Positions 24,330 to 34,346 of a stretch of DNA of 64,000 nt are shown in pieces. Below the pieces are notes generated by a model that did no database searches, was not told the DNA's origin, and worked only from the letters and a program-made list of their open reading frames with translations. Source of the stretch: JAGPDF01 sp052035735 (GTDB taxonomy: Bacteria > Acidobacteriota > Thermoanaerobaculia > Multivoradales > JAGPDF01); NCBI GenBank assembly GCA_052035735.1, contig JBPOHI010000100.1, positions 23,913 through 87,912 on the forward strand. Reading direction: 5' to 3'. How positions within the stretch are numbered: the stretch's first letter is position 1; each line of letters starts with the position of its first letter. Position numbers and translations under genes: made by a program.

Positions 24330-25591
24330 AGGTGCGCGTCGGCATTACCGGCGTCGGTGTGCTGTCGGCGCTCGGCGACGACCCGCAGGTCGTGCAGCGC
24401 GCACTCTGCGCCGGTCGACACGCTCGGCGGGCCGTCGGCGACGATGGGCCCGCGGGGTATTCCGGCTGTGCGGTCGCCCCCTTGCCGGAGTTCGACGCGG
24501 CGCGCTACCTGGGAGCCGAGACCAACCTCCGGCCGCTCGACGGGGCCGGGAGGAGACTCGCGTCGGCCGCGGCGCTGGCGCTCGAGGCGAGCGGCTGGAC
24601 GCCAGCGGCTTGTGCGGCCGAGCCCGTTGGGCTGGTGGCCGGCACGATGTTTGCCGGCATGCACACCATTGCCGAGTTCGACCGCCGCGCTCTCGAAGCC
24701 GGGCCGCAGTACGTGATGCCGCTCGATTTCGCCAACACGGTGTTCAACGCCGCCGCCGGCCAGACGGCGATCCGCCATCGCCTCACCGGCCCGAATGCGA
24801 CACTCGGCGGCGGGCCGGTGGCCGGGCTGCAGGCACTCGGCTATGCCGCCGACCTGGTGCGCTCCGGTCAGGCCGCGGCGATTCTGGCTGGCGGCGTCGA
24901 CGAGCTCTCGCCGGAGGCGATCCTGGCGTTCGCGCGCGCCGGTCTGCTCGGCGGCGCGAGCGGCGGCGAGGCCTGCCCTGTGCCTTTCGCGCGGCGGCGC
25001 GACGGCTGCGCCCTCGGCGAAGGGGCGATCCTGTTCATGGTCGAGTCACTTGCCGGGGCGGCGCGGCGCGGCGCCACGGTTCTCGCCGAAATCGTCGCTT
25101 CGGCCACCGCCTGGGCGCCGCCGGCGGAGGCCGGCGATGCGAACGCGCCGGACGAGGCCGCACAGACGGTCGCCCGCGCGATCGCGCAGGTCTTCGAGCA
25201 GGCGGGCCTCCCGCCTGCGGCGCTCGACGCCTGGAGCGCCTCGGCGAGCGGTGCGCAGGCGCGCGACCGCAGCGAGGCGCACGGCTTTGCCGCAGCGCTT
25301 GGCGCGAGTGCGCCGCGGGTGGCGGTGACCGCCGTCAAGGGAGCGCTTGGCGAGACGCTCGGTGCCGCCGGGGGGCTGCAGACGCTCGCTCTCGTCCAGG
25401 CGATGCAGAGCGGCCGCCTGCCGGGAGTCGCCGGTCTCGGCGAGGCCGAAGCCGGCCTCGGTATCTCGCTTCAGGCTGACGACCGCGCGGTCGATCTGCG
25501 ACTCGGGCTGGCGACCGCGCTCGGCCTCGATGGTGCGGTCGAAGCGCTTCTGCTGCGCCGCTGGGAAGGGGAGACGGATGCCACTCGCTGA
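24326..25591 (+). CDS. Ketosynthase-like chain-length-factor partner, catalytic residues lost
   Basis: 421 residues starting at a GTG that overlaps the preceding stop. It has the thiolase fold of ketosynthases, but the active-site cysteine position is Pro164 (ATLGGGPVAGLQ aligned with ATACTSGVHN). The HGTGT histidine is missing (ASASGAQARDRSEA), and the GH histidine is replaced by glutamate (KGALGETLGAAGG). It therefore cannot condense by itself and should act as the KS-beta/chain-length factor of a heterodimer with the preceding enzyme. The usual aromatic type II factor has glutamine at the cysteine position; proline is different. The 3' end overlaps the next gene by 14 bases. Confidence 0.85.
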   Translation: MKVRVGITGVGVLSALGDDPQVVQRALCAGRHARRAVGDDGPAGYSGCAVAPLPEFDAARYLGAETNLRPLDGAGRRLASAAALALEASGWTPAACAAEPVGLVAGTMFAGMHTIAEFDRRALEAGPQYVMPLDFANTVFNAAAGQTAIRHRLTGPNATLGGGPVAGLQALGYAADLVRSGQAAAILAGGVDELSPEAILAFARAGLLGGASGGEACPVPFARRRDGCALGEGAILFMVESLAGAARRGATVLAEIVASATAWAPPAEAGDANAPDEAAQTVARAIAQVFEQAGLPPAALDAWSASASGAQARDRSEAHGFAAALGASAPRVAVTAVKGALGETLGAAGGLQTLALVQAMQSGRLPGVAGLGEAEAGLGISLQADDRAVDLRLGLATALGLDGAVEALLLRRWEGETDATR

Positions 25592-27380
25592 CTCGTACGA
25601 CGTCGTCATCATCGGCGCCGGCCTCGCCGGCCTCACCCTCTCGCGCCAGCTGCTGCGCGAGACCGACCAGCGCATCCTCCTCATCGACCGCTGGAAGCAC
25701 ATCCCGTCGCCGCGCCAGAAGTATGGCGAAGCGACGGTGCAGCTTTCGGGCTACTACTTCGCCAAGGTGCTGGATCTCGAGGAGCACCTGCTGCTCGAGC
25801 ATCTGCCGAAGTACAACCTGCGCTTCTACTGGAAGAGCCCCGGGCGCGACAACCGGCAGTTCGAAGACTACTCGCAGGCCTACCTGCGCAAGATCTCGAA
25901 CATTCCGACCTACCAGCTCGATCGCAACGCCCTCGAAGCCGAGCTCCTGCGCCTGAACTGCCAGGATCCGCGCTTCACCTTCGCCGCCGGGATCGAGCCG
26001 TCGGCGATCGAGCTGGCGACCGACGAGGAGACCCCGCACGTCGTGCGGCTCAAGGGCGAAGGGTGCCCCGAGACTGCCGTCGCGGCGCGCTGGGTCGTGG
26101 ACAGCACCGGGCGCGGCCGCCTTCTCGCCCGCAAGCTCGAGATGCGGCGGCAGAATGCGATCCGGCACGGCGCCTTTTACATGTGGGTCGACGGGCACGT
26201 CAACCTCGAGCGCCTGACCGATCTGTCGTGGAAAGAGGTCCGCCTGAAGTCCGACCGGCAGGAGCTCGGGCTCTATCCGTTCTGGTTGGCGACCAACCAC
26301 TTCTGCGAGCAGGGACTCTGGTTCTGGGTCATTCCCCTGCGCGGCAAGACCAGTCTGGGTCTGGTTTTCGAGCACGGTGCGGTCGATCCCGAAGAGGTGA
26401 AAACGCCGGCGAAACTGACCGACTGGGTCTGCCGGCATTTCCCGCTCTTCGCGCGCGATCTGCCGCAGCGCAAGGTGGTGCACTTCTCGGGTCTAGCCGA
26501 CTATTCCCACGGTTGCGCGCAGACGCTCAGCGCCGATCGCTGGGCGATCTGCGGGGAGGCCGGGCGCTTTCTCGATCCGCTCTACAGTCCGGGCAGCGAT
26601 TTCATCGCGCTGCACAACACGATGATCGTCGATGCGATTCGCGCCGATGGGCGCGCCCAGCGAGAGGCCCGGTGCCGGCAGCACGAAACCCTGGTGCGGG
26701 CCCTCTACGAGGCGTTCGTGCCGGGGTTCGCCGAGAGCTACGTTGCGCTCGGCGACCCCGAGGCCTACACCCTCAAGTACACCTGGGAGCTCACGGTCTA
26801 CTACGCCTTCTACGTCTTCCCGTTCATCAACGACCTGTTCACCGAGCCGCGCTTCCTTCCCGGCTTCCTGCGCCGGTTCGGCCGGCTCGGGCGGATCAAC
26901 CTGGGCCTGCAGGAGACGATCCGCGACTTCTACCACTGGCGCAAGGCGGCCGGCGCGCCGCTGCCCGGGCCGATTTTCTGGGAGTTCATGAACCTCGCGC
27001 CGCTCGCCGAGTCGGAGAAGACGTTCTACGAAATCGGCGTTCCGATCGGCCGCGCGCACCAGGTCCTCGACGTGCAGCTCGCCAACCTCGAGGAGCTGGC
27101 GCGGATGATCATGGCCTGGATCGGCTCGCGTGTCGTCGACGACCCGGCGGCGCTCCACGACCGCGCCTTCGTCGATGCGATCGACCTCGACGCGCTGGCC
27201 TTCGAACCCGAGGCGCTCCGCAGCCTCTGGGCGAGGACGGCGGGGACCGCGGGGCGGAAGGAGTGGCGCTTCGACCCGTCGCAGCTCGAGCGTTTCCGCA
27301 CCCCGCTCGCCGCCCCGCCGGCGCGCTCCGCAAACGCTCCGGCGGAGGAGCTCACCGCGCTCGCGGCGGAGGCCCCTTGA
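25578..27380 (+). CDS. FAD-dependent oxidoreductase of the tryptophan halogenase family
   Basis: A 600-residue flavoprotein. A dinucleotide-binding motif (VVIIGAGLAGLT) lies near residues 9-20, and a GEATV segment follows near 50. WFWVIP at about 248-253 matches the WxWxIP signature of flavin-dependent halogenases. Lys78 (PKYNLRF) sits five residues before the phenylalanine, as the catalytic Lys79 of PrnA does in YKVAIKF; that match is by eye. Substrates could be an ACP-bound chain or a released polyene. The alternative is a non-halogenating monooxygenase or reductase of the same superfamily. The C-terminal 150 residues extend beyond the core. The start codon ATG lies inside the 3' end of the preceding gene, so the two are coupled. 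Confidence 0.75.
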   Translation: MPLADSYDVVIIGAGLAGLTLSRQLLRETDQRILLIDRWKHIPSPRQKYGEATVQLSGYYFAKVLDLEEHLLLEHLPKYNLRFYWKSPGRDNRQFEDYSQAYLRKISNIPTYQLDRNALEAELLRLNCQDPRFTFAAGIEPSAIELATDEETPHVVRLKGEGCPETAVAARWVVDSTGRGRLLARKLEMRRQNAIRHGAFYMWVDGHVNLERLTDLSWKEVRLKSDRQELGLYPFWLATNHFCEQGLWFWVIPLRGKTSLGLVFEHGAVDPEEVKTPAKLTDWVCRHFPLFARDLPQRKVVHFSGLADYSHGCAQTLSADRWAICGEAGRFLDPLYSPGSDFIALHNTMIVDAIRADGRAQREARCRQHETLVRALYEAFVPGFAESYVALGDPEAYTLKYTWELTVYYAFYVFPFINDLFTEPRFLPGFLRRFGRLGRINLGLQETIRDFYHWRKAAGAPLPGPIFWEFMNLAPLAESEKTFYEIGVPIGRAHQVLDVQLANLEELARMIMAWIGSRVVDDPAALHDRAFVDAIDLDALAFEPEALRSLWARTAGTAGRKEWRFDPSQLERFRTPLAAPPARSANAPAEELTALAAEAP

Positions 27381-28804
27381 ACGACTTCTCCCCGGGGCTC
27401 GAGAGAGTCTTTGCCGAGCCGCCGCAGGAGTTCGCGCCCGCGCCGGTGGCGGTGGAGGGCACCCTGCCGGAGTTCCTCCGCGGCTCGCTCTATCTCGTCG
27501 GCCCGGGGCGTTTTGCGCGCGGCGGACAGCGCTACCGCCACTGGCTGGACGGCGACGGCATGGTGACGGCCCTGCACTTCGGGGACGGCGCGCCGTGCGC
27601 CGCAGCCCGCTACGTGCGCACCGAGAAGTGGCAGGAGGAGGAGGCGTCGGGCCGGGCGATCTACCGCACCTTCGGCACCGCCTTTGCCGGCGATCGTCTG
27701 CGCCGCGGCAGGTCCCTCGCATCGCCGGCGAACGTCAGCGTGTTGCCGTTCGCCGGCCGTCTGCTCGTTTTCGGCGAACAGGGCCTGCCCTACGAGCTCG
27801 ACCCCTGGGACCTCGAGACCCGCGGGCGCTACGACTTCGGCTGCCTGAACGAGGCGACGCCGTTCGCGGCGCATCCTGCGCTCGATCCGGCGAGCGGCGA
27901 GATGGTCAACTTCGGCGTCTCGTTCGCCGCCGACCGGCCGCTGCTGCACCTGTTTCGCTTCGCCGCCGGCGGCGCTCTCGCCGCGCGGTCGCGGGTCGAG
28001 CTGCCGCATCCGTATTCGGTGCACGACTTCTCGCTCACCGGGCGCTTCGCGGTCTTCGTCCTCTCGCCCTACCTGCTCGACGTCGCGCCGATGTTCGAGC
28101 GCGGCGCGACGGTCGCCGAATGCCTGCACTGGCGACCCGGGCTCGGCACCCGGCTGGCGCTCGTCGATCGGCAGAGCGGTGACCTCTCGGCCTCGATCGC
28201 GATCGGCGACGGATACTGCCTGCACCAGGTCAACGCCTGGGAAGACGGCGGGGAGCTGGTCGTCGATCTTCTCGAGCTTACCGAGCCGGTCTACCCCGAC
28301 TACGACGGCCTGCCCGACCTCTTCGTGCGCGTTCGGCCGGCGAAGGTCGTGCGGTTGCGCGTCGAGCCGGCGTCGGAGCGGGTCGTCGAGCGCCGGGAAG
28401 TCGACGCCGGCCTCGCCGCCGACTTCCCGGTGGTCGACGCACAGCGCGCGGGGGCGCGCAGCGACCCCTTCTGGATGCTGGCGATCTCCGACACCGGCCG
28501 TCCTGGCCGCAAGTTCTTCGACCGTCTGCAGCGCTTCGACTGGCGGGCGGGCGCTGTCGTCGACGAGTACGCCACGCGTCCGCCGCGCTTTCTCGCCGGG
28601 GAGCCTGTCTTCGTGCCGGAGAGGGCAGGGGAGGAGTCCGGTGTGATCCTCTGTCACGAGCTCGATGTCGACCGGCGGGAGTCCGCCTTCGTCGTGCTCG
28701 ATGCCCTCGATCTCACCGGCCCGCCGCTGGCACGCCTCGTCCTGCCGTCTCCCGTCCAGCTCGGCTTCCACGCTGCGTTCTCTGCGGCCGGCGGCGGTCG
28801 ATGA
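27377..28804 (+). CDS. Carotenoid oxygenase (RPE65/CCD family)
   Basis: 475 residues. The family uses non-haem Fe(II) held by four histidines to cleave or isomerise conjugated double bonds in carotenoids, stilbenes or lignin-like compounds. All four are visible: His166 (AAHPALDP), His216 (YSVHDFSLTG), His283 (CLHQVNAW) and His465 (QLGFHAAF). The only sensible start is TTG at 27377, which overlaps the preceding stop as TTGA; the first in-frame ATG lies well inside the domain. In this operon the target could be a polyene made by the ketosynthase pair, or an imported carotenoid. No phytoene synthase or cyclase is present in the window. Confidence 0.87.
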   Translation: MNDFSPGLERVFAEPPQEFAPAPVAVEGTLPEFLRGSLYLVGPGRFARGGQRYRHWLDGDGMVTALHFGDGAPCAAARYVRTEKWQEEEASGRAIYRTFGTAFAGDRLRRGRSLASPANVSVLPFAGRLLVFGEQGLPYELDPWDLETRGRYDFGCLNEATPFAAHPALDPASGEMVNFGVSFAADRPLLHLFRFAAGGALAARSRVELPHPYSVHDFSLTGRFAVFVLSPYLLDVAPMFERGATVAECLHWRPGLGTRLALVDRQSGDLSASIAIGDGYCLHQVNAWEDGGELVVDLLELTEPVYPDYDGLPDLFVRVRPAKVVRLRVEPASERVVERREVDAGLAADFPVVDAQRAGARSDPFWMLAISDTGRPGRKFFDRLQRFDWRAGAVVDEYATRPPRFLAGEPVFVPERAGEESGVILCHELDVDRRESAFVVLDALDLTGPPLARLVLPSPVQLGFHAAFSAAGGGR

Positions 28805-29994
28805 GCGCCCGGCGGCCGCTCGAGCTCGTGCCGCGCTTCGCCGGCCAGGCCTATGACGACGAGTCGATCGCCGCCCGCCGGCGATGGGCGGAGGAGAAGA
28901 CCGGGGCGCGTCTCGAGAGCGTCGCGGTGCATTCGATGCCGGGAGCCTCGTTGCGCGGCAACATCGAGAATGCGATCGGCGCTGCCCAGGTGCCGCTCGG
29001 CATCGCCGGGCCCCTGGTCGTGCTGGGAGAGCACGCATCGGGGACCTTCTACGTGCCTTTCGCGACCAGCGAGGGGGCGCTGCTCGCCTCCTACGAGCGC
29101 GGCATGGCGGCGCTGGCACGCGCCGGGGGCGTCCATGTACGGCTCGATCGCGACGAGAACCGGGTGTCGCCCGCCTTCGCCTGTGCGGACGTCGTCCGGG
29201 CGGCGGAGCTGGTGCGCTGGTTCCGTGGGGCCAGGGATGCCCTCGCCGCCGTCGCCGACTCGACCACGCGCCACGGCCGGCTCGTGCGCGTCACGCCCCG
29301 CCAGATGGGACGTCATGTCGTGGTCGATTTCGACTTCGCGACCGGCGACGCTTCGGGGATGAACATGGCCGTGCGCGCGACCGAACACGCCTGCCGATGG
29401 GCGGTCGAGCAGTCGACCGCCGAGCGCTTCGAGATCTTCAGTGGCGGGGAGTCCGAGAAGCGCGCCAGCGCCGTTCTCTGGCAGGGCGGCAAAGGCAAGT
29501 GGGCGACCGCCGGAGCGACCGTGCCCGCAACGGTCTTGCGCACCATGCTGCGCACCGACGCCGGAGCGCTCGCCCGGCTGAGCGCGCGGAGCGGCGCGAC
29601 GAGCCTCGCGACGGGCAGCGCGGCGAACAACGGCCAGCTCGCCAACGGCCTCGCCGCCATCTTCATCGCCTGCGGGCAGGACGTGGCGAACGTCGCCAAC
29701 GCGGCGGTCGGCATCACACGCTTCGAGGAGTCGGGCGACGGCGCGGTCTACGCCTCGGTGACGCTGCCCTCGCTCACCGTCGGCACGGTGGGCGGAGGCA
29801 CGGCGCTCGCGACCTCGCGGGAGTGTCTGAGCCTGGTCGACTGCGTCGGCGACGGCAAGGCGGCGAAGCTCGCCGAGATCGTCGCCGCGGCGCTCCTCGC
29901 GGGGGAGCTGTCGATGGCGGCGGCAATCGCCTCGGGCGAGCACGGCGCCGCGCACGAGGCGCTCGGACGAAACCGGCCCGGGACGCCCGATTGA
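28801..29994 (+). CDS. Hydroxymethylglutaryl-CoA reductase, class I type
   Basis: 397 residues; the family performs the NADPH-dependent four-electron reduction of an acyl thioester to a primary alcohol. Catalytic residues can be placed: Glu91 (ATSEGALLAS), Lys220 (GESEKRAS), Asp294 (IACGQDVAN) and His385 (GAAHEALGRNR, with a two-residue insertion after it). Other signatures are ENAIG...PLGIAGP, GDASGMNM and LPSLTVGTVGGGT. The DKKPAAINW motif of true HMG-CoA reductases has diverged here, which may reflect another substrate. The ATG overlaps the preceding stop. No other mevalonate gene is present, so a role in releasing or reducing the cluster's own thioester product should be considered. The true substrate is unknown. 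Confidence 0.87.
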   Translation: MSARRPLELVPRFAGQAYDDESIAARRRWAEEKTGARLESVAVHSMPGASLRGNIENAIGAAQVPLGIAGPLVVLGEHASGTFYVPFATSEGALLASYERGMAALARAGGVHVRLDRDENRVSPAFACADVVRAAELVRWFRGARDALAAVADSTTRHGRLVRVTPRQMGRHVVVDFDFATGDASGMNMAVRATEHACRWAVEQSTAERFEIFSGGESEKRASAVLWQGGKGKWATAGATVPATVLRTMLRTDAGALARLSARSGATSLATGSAANNGQLANGLAAIFIACGQDVANVANAAVGITRFEESGDGAVYASVTLPSLTVGTVGGGTALATSRECLSLVDCVGDGKAAKLAEIVAAALLAGELSMAAAIASGEHGAAHEALGRNRPGTPD

Positions 29995-30010
29995 CCGCGC
30001 GAGCCCGGTC

Positions 30011-31537
30011 GTGAAGCGACGCTTCCGCGGTCTGCGCGGCGCGCCGCGCGAGCGCTACGACGCGGTCGTCATCGGCGCCGGCATCGGCGGTCTGGTCGCG
30101 GCGAACCTCCTCGCACGCGGCGGGCTGTCGGTGCTGGTGGTCGAGCAGCACTACATGGTCGGCGGCTACTGCAGCATGTTCCGGCGCGACGGCTTCACTT
30201 TCGACGCGTCGACCCACTTCTACCCGATGGTAGGCAACCCCGACACCGAGCCCGGGCGGCTGCTCGCCGAGCTCGGCGTCGACGTCCGCTGGTTGCAGAT
30301 GGATCCGGTGGACGTCTTTCACTTCCCGGACGGTTCGCGATTCGAAGTGCCGATAGACTTCGAGACCTACCAGGCGCGGCTTCACGCCGCGTTCCCGCAC
30401 GCGGTCGCCGCCCTGGACGAGTTCTTCGCTGCGGCGCGCGACGCCAACACCGCCGGTCTCCTGGGCTACTTTCGCGGCCAGCGTTCGGCGCGCCTCGAAC
30501 GCTGGGAGAACTGGACGGTGCGCGACGCGCTCGACCGCTTCATTCCGGATCGCAAGCTCCAGCTCCTGCTCACCGCGGACTGTCCGCACTGGGGATCGTC
30601 GCCGCGCCGGACTTCGTTCGTCTTCGACTCGATGTTGCGCTGGGCTTACTTTCTCGGCAACTACTACCCGCAGGGCAGCTCGCAGGCGTTCACCGACGAC
30701 CTGGCCCGTTGCCTCGAGGAGCGCGGCGGCGAGATCCTGACCAGCACTGCCGCGGTGCGGATCGTCACCGAGGGCGGGCGGGCAAGGGCGGTCGAGATCG
30801 AGACCACCCGCGGAGTGAACGCCGGCCGCCGAACAGTGCGCTGTGGCCAGGTGGTCGCCAACGGCGACTTGCGGCACACGCTGGTCGATCTCCTGCGCGA
30901 CGTTCCGGAGGCGGCGCCGGCGATCGAATCGACGGCGCGAATGCGCCCGAGCTTTCCCTGCTTTCTGACTCATCTGGGTCTCCGCGGTGTGCCGCGCGAC
31001 GAGATCGAGGCGGTTCAGGGCTACTACTGGAGCGAGTGGAATCCCGACGACGTCGGACGGGGGGCGCTCGCCTGCAAGGTCTTCTCGCCGACCCTCTTCG
31101 ATCCCGATCTCGCGCCTCCGGGTGGCCAGATCGTGATCCTGCAGAAGGTCATCGAGGTCGACCCCGGTGCCGACCTCGATCCGGCACGCCAGAAGACCGA
31201 GGTCGAGCGCTTCGTCCTGGCGGAGTTCGAGAAGATCCTGCCCGGTGCCTCGCGGGCGATCGTCAGCCGCAGCTCGGCGTCCGATCGCACCGCCGAGCGG
31301 TTCACCCGCAACCTCTCCGGTGCGATGCTCGGTTGGGAGATGGCTCCCGACCAACTCGGGGCGAACCGTCCGGACGTCGCGAGTCCGATCGGCGACCTCC
31401 ACTTCGTCGGCCACTGGACGCGACCGGGCGGCGGCGTCGCCCCGGTGCTCGTCTCGGCGATGCGGGCCGCCGAAGCGATTCTCGACGGCCGGCGCTCGGC
31501 TCTCGCCGATCGCTGGTCCGACCCGGAGGGCGCCTGA
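30011..31537 (+). CDS. CrtI-like FAD-dependent oxidoreductase (phytoene desaturase / retinol saturase superfamily)
   Basis: 508 residues starting at GTG. An N-terminal FAD site is clear (AVVIGAGIGGLVAANLLARGG, then VVEQHYMVGGYC), and the C-terminal flavin motif is HWTRPGGGVAPVLVSAMRAAEAIL. The family includes carotenoid desaturases, isomerases and all-trans-retinol saturases, all acting on conjugated chains. It follows the HMG-CoA reductase by 16 bases and is the last of seven co-directional genes. Together with the carotenoid oxygenase it suggests the product is a conjugated polyene. The reaction (desaturation, isomerisation or saturation) cannot be decided from sequence. Confidence 0.82.
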   Translation: MKRRFRGLRGAPRERYDAVVIGAGIGGLVAANLLARGGLSVLVVEQHYMVGGYCSMFRRDGFTFDASTHFYPMVGNPDTEPGRLLAELGVDVRWLQMDPVDVFHFPDGSRFEVPIDFETYQARLHAAFPHAVAALDEFFAAARDANTAGLLGYFRGQRSARLERWENWTVRDALDRFIPDRKLQLLLTADCPHWGSSPRRTSFVFDSMLRWAYFLGNYYPQGSSQAFTDDLARCLEERGGEILTSTAAVRIVTEGGRARAVEIETTRGVNAGRRTVRCGQVVANGDLRHTLVDLLRDVPEAAPAIESTARMRPSFPCFLTHLGLRGVPRDEIEAVQGYYWSEWNPDDVGRGALACKVFSPTLFDPDLAPPGGQIVILQKVIEVDPGADLDPARQKTEVERFVLAEFEKILPGASRAIVSRSSASDRTAERFTRNLSGAMLGWEMAPDQLGANRPDVASPIGDLHFVGHWTRPGGGVAPVLVSAMRAAEAILDGRRSALADRWSDPEGA

Positions 31538-31580
31538 TACTCTCCCGCCTTCCGCCATCGGCCTCGAGGGACCCGGACAG

Positions 31581-33010
<1,430 letters not shown>

Positions 33011-33014
<4 letters not shown>

Positions 33015-34258
33015 AACGCTCGATCTCGATGTGGGGGCTGGCCGCCGCCCTGTCTGCCGTCACGCCTCTCGCGGCAGACTCCTTCGCCGTCACCGGCGGC
33101 ACGGTCCACACCATGGGGCCTGCCGGGGTCGTCGAGAACGGCACGGTGCTGGTAGTCGACGGCCGGATCGCCGCTGTCGGCGCCGGCCTCGCGATCCCTC
33201 CCGGCACGCGCCGCGTCGATGCGCGCGGCAAGATCGTGACTCCCGGGCTGTTCAATTCCCTCACCCGCCTGGGCATCGTCGAGGTCTGGGCAGCGGAAGG
33301 GTCGGGGGACGGCGAGGTGAAGGACGAGCGACTCACCGCCGCTTTCGACGTCGCCATGGCCCTCAATCCGCGTTCGACGCTCATCGCGGTGAACCGCATC
33401 GAGGGCCTGACGCGGGCCGTCGTGGCGCCGCAGCCCGGCAGCAGTCTGATCGCCGGCCAGGGCGCCGTCATTCACTTGGGCCTGGGTGCCGACCTCCTCG
33501 TGCGCCCTCAGGTGGCGATGTTCGCCGCCCTCGGCGAGCAGGGCGCAGCGCTCGCCGGCGGAGCGCGCGGCGCCGCGATGCTGCGCCTGCGCGAGGCGCT
33601 GCAGGACGCCGCCGACCATGCCGCGCATCGCAACGACTACGACACCGGCGCGCGGCGCGACTATGCGCTGTCGCGTCTCGATCTCGAAGCGCTCGCGCCG
33701 GTCGCGCGCGGCGACGTGCCGCTGGTGGTCACGGTGCATCGCGCGAGCGACATCCTCGCCATCCTGAGGCTCGCCAAGGAGCTCGGCGTGCGCCTGATCC
33801 TCGCCGGCGTCGCCGAGGGTTGGGAGGTGGCGCGCGAGATCGCGGCCGCCGAGGTTCCGGTGCTCGTCGAGCCGCTCGACAATCTGCCGGAGTCGTTCGA
33901 ACAGGTCGGCGCCACGCTCGAGAACGCCGCGCGCCTGCGCGCTTCCGGGGTGCGCGTGGCGTTCATGAACGGCGACGCGCACAACGCCCGGAATGTCCGC
34001 CAGAGCGCCGGCAACGCGGTCGCCTACGGTATGCCCTGGCGGGACGCCCTCGCCGCCCTGACGATCGTGCCGGCGGAGATCTGGGGAATCGCTGACCGCT
34101 ACGGCTCGCTCGAGCCCGGCAAGGACGCCGATCTGGTCCTCTGGGATGGCGACCCGCTCGAGGTGACGACCTTCGCCGACGCGGTCTACATCCGCGGCGA
34201 GGAGATTCCGATGACCAGCCGCCAGACCCAGTTGCGGGAGCGCTACCGGCGGCACTGA
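33011..34258 (+). CDS. Amidohydrolase-like partner protein lacking the HxH metal motif
   Basis: 415 residues with an N-terminal signal peptide (about MKRSISMWGLAAALSAVTPLAADS). The fold markers are kept: FAVTGGTVHTMGPAGVVENGTVLV at the start and SLEPGKDADLVLWDGDPLEVTTFADAVYI at the end. Where the family has DAHxHxG, this protein reads GLFNSLTRLGIVE, so both metal-binding histidines are gone. Asp in MNGDAHN is kept. It is probably not a hydrolase on its own and may pair with the intact enzyme encoded just upstream, with which it overlaps by four bases. Such intact/degenerate pairs occur in other Acidobacteriota, to my recollection. Confidence 0.82.
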
Positions 34259-34346
34259 CTTCCGGCTGCGGCCGGGGCGTGCCGCGGGCCGAGGTTCCGG
34301 TCTGCGATGCACGACTTGCGGTCCGGAGGATTATGATGGGCGCGAG

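Noticed and set aside
28801..31537. Mevalonate plus carotenoid pathway as explanation for the HMG-CoA reductase, oxygenase and CrtI-like genes
   Set aside because: No mevalonate kinase, prenyl transferase, phytoene synthase or cyclase is present, while a dedicated ACP/KS/CLF set is in the same coupled run. The idea cannot be excluded if such genes lie elsewhere.
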